Made by a program: the position numbers and the translations under genes. From Flavobacterium sp. KACC 22761 (GTDB taxonomy: Bacteria > Bacteroidota > Bacteroidia > Flavobacteriales > Flavobacteriaceae), in the NCBI RefSeq assembly GCF_034058155.1, contig NZ_CP139148.1:2108001-2172000 (forward strand): a DNA stretch of 64,000 nucleotides, in the 5' to 3' direction. Positions 61,583 through 64,000 of this stretch are shown here, piece after piece (position 1 is the stretch's first letter; each line of letters begins with the position of its first letter). The notes beneath the pieces are model-generated. The model had not been told where the DNA came from, did no database searches, and saw only the letters and a list, made by a program, of their open reading frames with translations.

Positions 61583-64000
61583 GTGAAAGCAAAAGGATTA
61601 GTTCTCGTGTTTTGTGTGTTTTTTATTTTTCAATCTTGCGGCAGAAAATCAGCAGCCGATTTTAATTCTGATTTTTCATTATTTAAAGAGTATATAGTCA
61701 GTTTCACGGGCGGAATAGTCTCGTCGGAATCTGATATTAGGGTGGTTTTGGCTTTTGATAAAAAAGAATGGAAAGCCAATCAAGAATTAGACAGCGATTT
61801 GTTTGATATTTCGCCAAGCGTTGACGGAAAAGTGGTGGCACTTTCGTCAAATACAATTGCGTTTATTCCAGAAAAAAAGTTAAAACCAGGTACAGAATAT
61901 CAAGTGACTTTGAAATTGGATAAACTGATTACACTTCCAAAAGAGAAAGAAAAAACACTTTCTGAATTCAATTTTACCGTTAAAACAATAAAGCAGGATT
62001 TTACCATTAATACGGCTGATATTCAATCGTACAGCAAAGAATATCAATATTTGAATTGTGTGTTGAAAACGGCTGATAATATTGATATTGAAACAGCAAA
62101 AAAGCTGGTTGAAGCCAAACAAAAAGGGGATAATCTTAAAATTAAGTTTGATAAAAGTCCGGCTTCGGGCAAAGAATTTCATTTTATAATAGACAGTATT
62201 CAGCGTTATTCTGAAGCTTCAAATTTGGAAATTTTATATGATGGAAGTGATTTTGATATTGACCAAAAAGGACAAATCGATTTCCCGATTACCAATATTA
62301 ATGAATTTAAAATCATAAAAGTCGAAGTTCCAGATGGGAGCAATCAGTCGGTTTTGATAAATTTTTCTGAACCTTTAGAAAAAGGACAGGATTTTAAGGG
62401 TTTGGTTTCGATTCAGAATACCAATAATCTAAAATTTTCTACAGATGGGAATTTGCTGAAAGTTTATTTTAATAATGAAAAAGAAGCTCCTGCAAAAAAA
62501 GAAGAAGTTATTCCGCTTGAAGAAACGGCAGTTTCACTTGTTGATTCGACAGTGGCAGTTGTTGATAGTGCCGCTGTGGTAGTTTCGGAGCCGGTTGAAG
62601 TGGTTCAAGAGGAAGAACCTGAATCAGAGCAAATTGTAGTTGGCGATTTATTAGTCGAGGTTTTTCAAGGAATTGAGAGCCAATATGGCAAAAAACTAGA
62701 TGCAAATTATTCGGAGAAAATTTCCTTTGATCAAATAAAACCAAGTGTTCGTTTTATTAAAAATGGAACAATTTTGCCAAGTTCAAACAATTTAAAACTA
62801 AATTTTGAAGCCGTAAATTTAAGAGCTGTTGATGTAAAGGTTTATAAAATCTACAAAAATAATATTCTGCAGTTTTTACAATACAATGAATTGAATGGAG
62901 GTCAAAATCTCAAAAAGGTCGCCCAGCCTGTTGCGAAAACAACACTCAATTTGGTCGAGAGTAAATTAACGAATCCAAGTAAATGGAACACTTTTGCATT
63001 GGATTTATCCAAAATTATCAAACCAGAACCGGGAGCAATTTATAGAGTAGAATTTGAATACAAAAAGAAATATTCGCTTTATAAATGTGAAACAACAGAG
63101 GGAGATCAAGATGAAAGTGAAGATGAAGAAGAAGTTGATGAAAATGACATAAACTATAGTGGCAACTCGTATGACGATTATTATTATGATGATTATGAAT
63201 GGCGTGAAAGTCAAGACCCTTGCTCTAATTCGTATTTTTATAATGCAAAAATTGCAACCAATATCTTAGCGTCTGACTTGGGTGTAATTGCCAAAAGAGG
63301 AGAAAACAAATCATACTTATTTGCTGTAAATAATATTGTTACGACCGAACCAGTTTCGAATGCGAGAGTAGATTTGTATAATTTCCAACAGCAAAAAATT
63401 GGAACACAAGCAACAAGCAGTGAAGGAATTGCATCTTTTCAATTGGATAAATTCGCTTATTTTGCAATTGTTACTCTAGGGGATCAATCGACTTATGTGA
63501 AATTGGATGACGGACTTTCATTATCGGTAAGTAATTTTGATGTAGCAGGAGAGACTTTGCAAAAAGGCTTAAAAGGATTTATTTACGGAGAAAGAGGTGT
63601 TTGGCGTCCGGGCGATAATTTGTGTTTGTCCTTTATTTTGAATGATGCTGCGAATAAACTTCCGAAATCGCACCCAATTAAATTCAGATTAAATGATCCG
63701 AATGGAAAAACAGTTTATCAAACCGTTCAAAAAACAAATGATTTAAATCATTATGCTTTTATAGTTTCAACAAATCAAGATGCGCCAACAGGAAATTGGG
63801 AAGCAATGGTAAGTGTCGGTGGAGCAAAATTCTATAAGAGCATCAAGATTGAAACCATTAAACCGAATCGTTTAAAAATCAAAAATACCTTTACAAGAAC
63901 AATACTTTCATCGTCGTATCCAAATACAGATAATCTTGAAGTGACTTGGCTTCATGGTGCAATTGCGAAGAATCTGAATGTAGAAATGCAGGCTAAATTT
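61583..64000 (+). CDS. Alpha-2-macroglobulin-like lipoprotein (bacterial macroglobulin), 3' truncated by the window edge
   Basis: Open from the GTG at 61583 to the window end (806 codons and continuing), without frameshift. Signal peptide with lipobox FQSC near residue 19, so membrane-anchored. An Ig-like MG1-type domain follows (DISPSVDGKVVAL, FIPEKKLKPGTEYQVTL). A low-complexity Val/Glu linker is at about 310-350 and a very acidic, Tyr-rich insert at about 507-548 (GDQDESEDEEEVDEND, YDDYYYDDYEW). The MG2 hallmark GVWRPGD is at 672-678. Family members trap proteases in the periplasm, often with a penicillin-binding partner. The thioester region would lie beyond the window. Confidence 0.88.
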   Translation, partial: MKAKGLVLVFCVFFIFQSCGRKSAADFNSDFSLFKEYIVSFTGGIVSSESDIRVVLAFDKKEWKANQELDSDLFDISPSVDGKVVALSSNTIAFIPEKKLKPGTEYQVTLKLDKLITLPKEKEKTLSEFNFTVKTIKQDFTINTADIQSYSKEYQYLNCVLKTADNIDIETAKKLVEAKQKGDNLKIKFDKSPASGKEFHFIIDSIQRYSEASNLEILYDGSDFDIDQKGQIDFPITNINEFKIIKVEVPDGSNQSVLINFSEPLEKGQDFKGLVSIQNTNNLKFSTDGNLLKVYFNNEKEAPAKKEEVIPLEETAVSLVDSTVAVVDSAAVVVSEPVEVVQEEEPESEQIVVGDLLVEVFQGIESQYGKKLDANYSEKISFDQIKPSVRFIKNGTILPSSNNLKLNFEAVNLRAVDVKVYKIYKNNILQFLQYNELNGGQNLKKVAQPVAKTTLNLVESKLTNPSKWNTFALDLSKIIKPEPGAIYRVEFEYKKKYSLYKCETTEGDQDESEDEEEVDENDINYSGNSYDDYYYDDYEWRESQDPCSNSYFYNAKIATNILASDLGVIAKRGENKSYLFAVNNIVTTEPVSNARVDLYNFQQQKIGTQATSSEGIASFQLDKFAYFAIVTLGDQSTYVKLDDGLSLSVSNFDVAGETLQKGLKGFIYGERGVWRPGDNLCLSFILNDAANKLPKSHPIKFRLNDPNGKTVYQTVQKTNDLNHYAFIVSTNQDAPTGNWEAMVSVGGAKFYKSIKIETIKPNRLKIKNTFTRTILSSSYPNTDNLEVTWLHGAIAKNLNVEMQAKF

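Overview
The window looks like a chromosome segment of a Flavobacterium-type member of the Bacteroidota. The DNA is AT-rich. Several genes follow promoters of the flavobacterial form TTG, about 20 bp, then TAnnTTTG, and most start codons follow A-rich leaders rather than Shine-Dalgarno sequences. It carries lineage-typical proteins: gliding ABC ATPase GldA, a type IX secretion C-terminal domain protein, a GLPGLI protein and a DUF3078-like protein. I see no rRNA, tRNA, CRISPR array, insertion sequence or phage genes.

Layout. 1-11.2 kb: 3' part of a membrane pyrophosphatase, a deoxynucleoside kinase with an exported partner, a GLPGLI protein with its outer-membrane barrel, a secreted thioredoxin/TPR-like protein and an M28 peptidase. 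11.2-22.6 kb: methionine, threonine and homocysteine biosynthesis (metK, metY, a homoserine-dehydrogenase-like paralogue, metX, thrA, an OsmC protein, a second transsulfuration enzyme). 22.6-24.9 kb: a small hydrolase, twin RDD membrane proteins and an Rrf2 regulator. 25-35 kb: sulfur uptake and assimilatory sulfate reduction (two TauE-type permeases, cysH, cysD, cysN, sulfite reductase, two siroheme genes, ferredoxin-NADP reductase). 35-41.4 kb: split B12-dependent methionine synthase and metF. 41.5-50.9 kb: methyltransferase, dicarboxylate symporter, a large T9SS cargo, a PLP decarboxylase, gldA and twin small porin-like proteins. 51-64 kb: metE with a divergent Lrp regulator, dgt, a DUF3078-like protein, dxs, a tandem pair of anchored TonB-C-like proteins, tadA, a small membrane protein and the start of an alpha-2-macroglobulin-like lipoprotein.

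How it works together. Sulfate is reduced to sulfide by the cys operon. MetX acetylates homoserine supplied by ThrA, MetY-type enzymes insert sulfide to give homocysteine, MetH or MetE with MetF methylates it to methionine, and MetK makes SAM. Several kinds of RNA control appear on this one pathway: a SAM-II-like riboswitch before metK, SAM-I riboswitches before metX and metH, and three Met/Cys-rich leader peptides, each followed by an intrinsic terminator and a competing antiterminator. Two of the attenuators precede small paralogous proteins of 60 and 66 residues of unknown role. A 20-bp operator-like motif recurs before the leader-peptide units and the sulfate operon, close to the Rrf2 gene.

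The most novel-looking system is this set of Met/Cys leader-peptide attenuators, their small paralogous proteins and the shared operator. Also notable are structured flavobacterial intergenic elements (one flanked by 20-bp direct repeats), short-word repeats filling intergenic gaps of the sulfur and methionine genes, a Cys-rich tail on the pyrophosphatase, and a dehydrogenase paralogue that lacks a substrate-binding glutamate.
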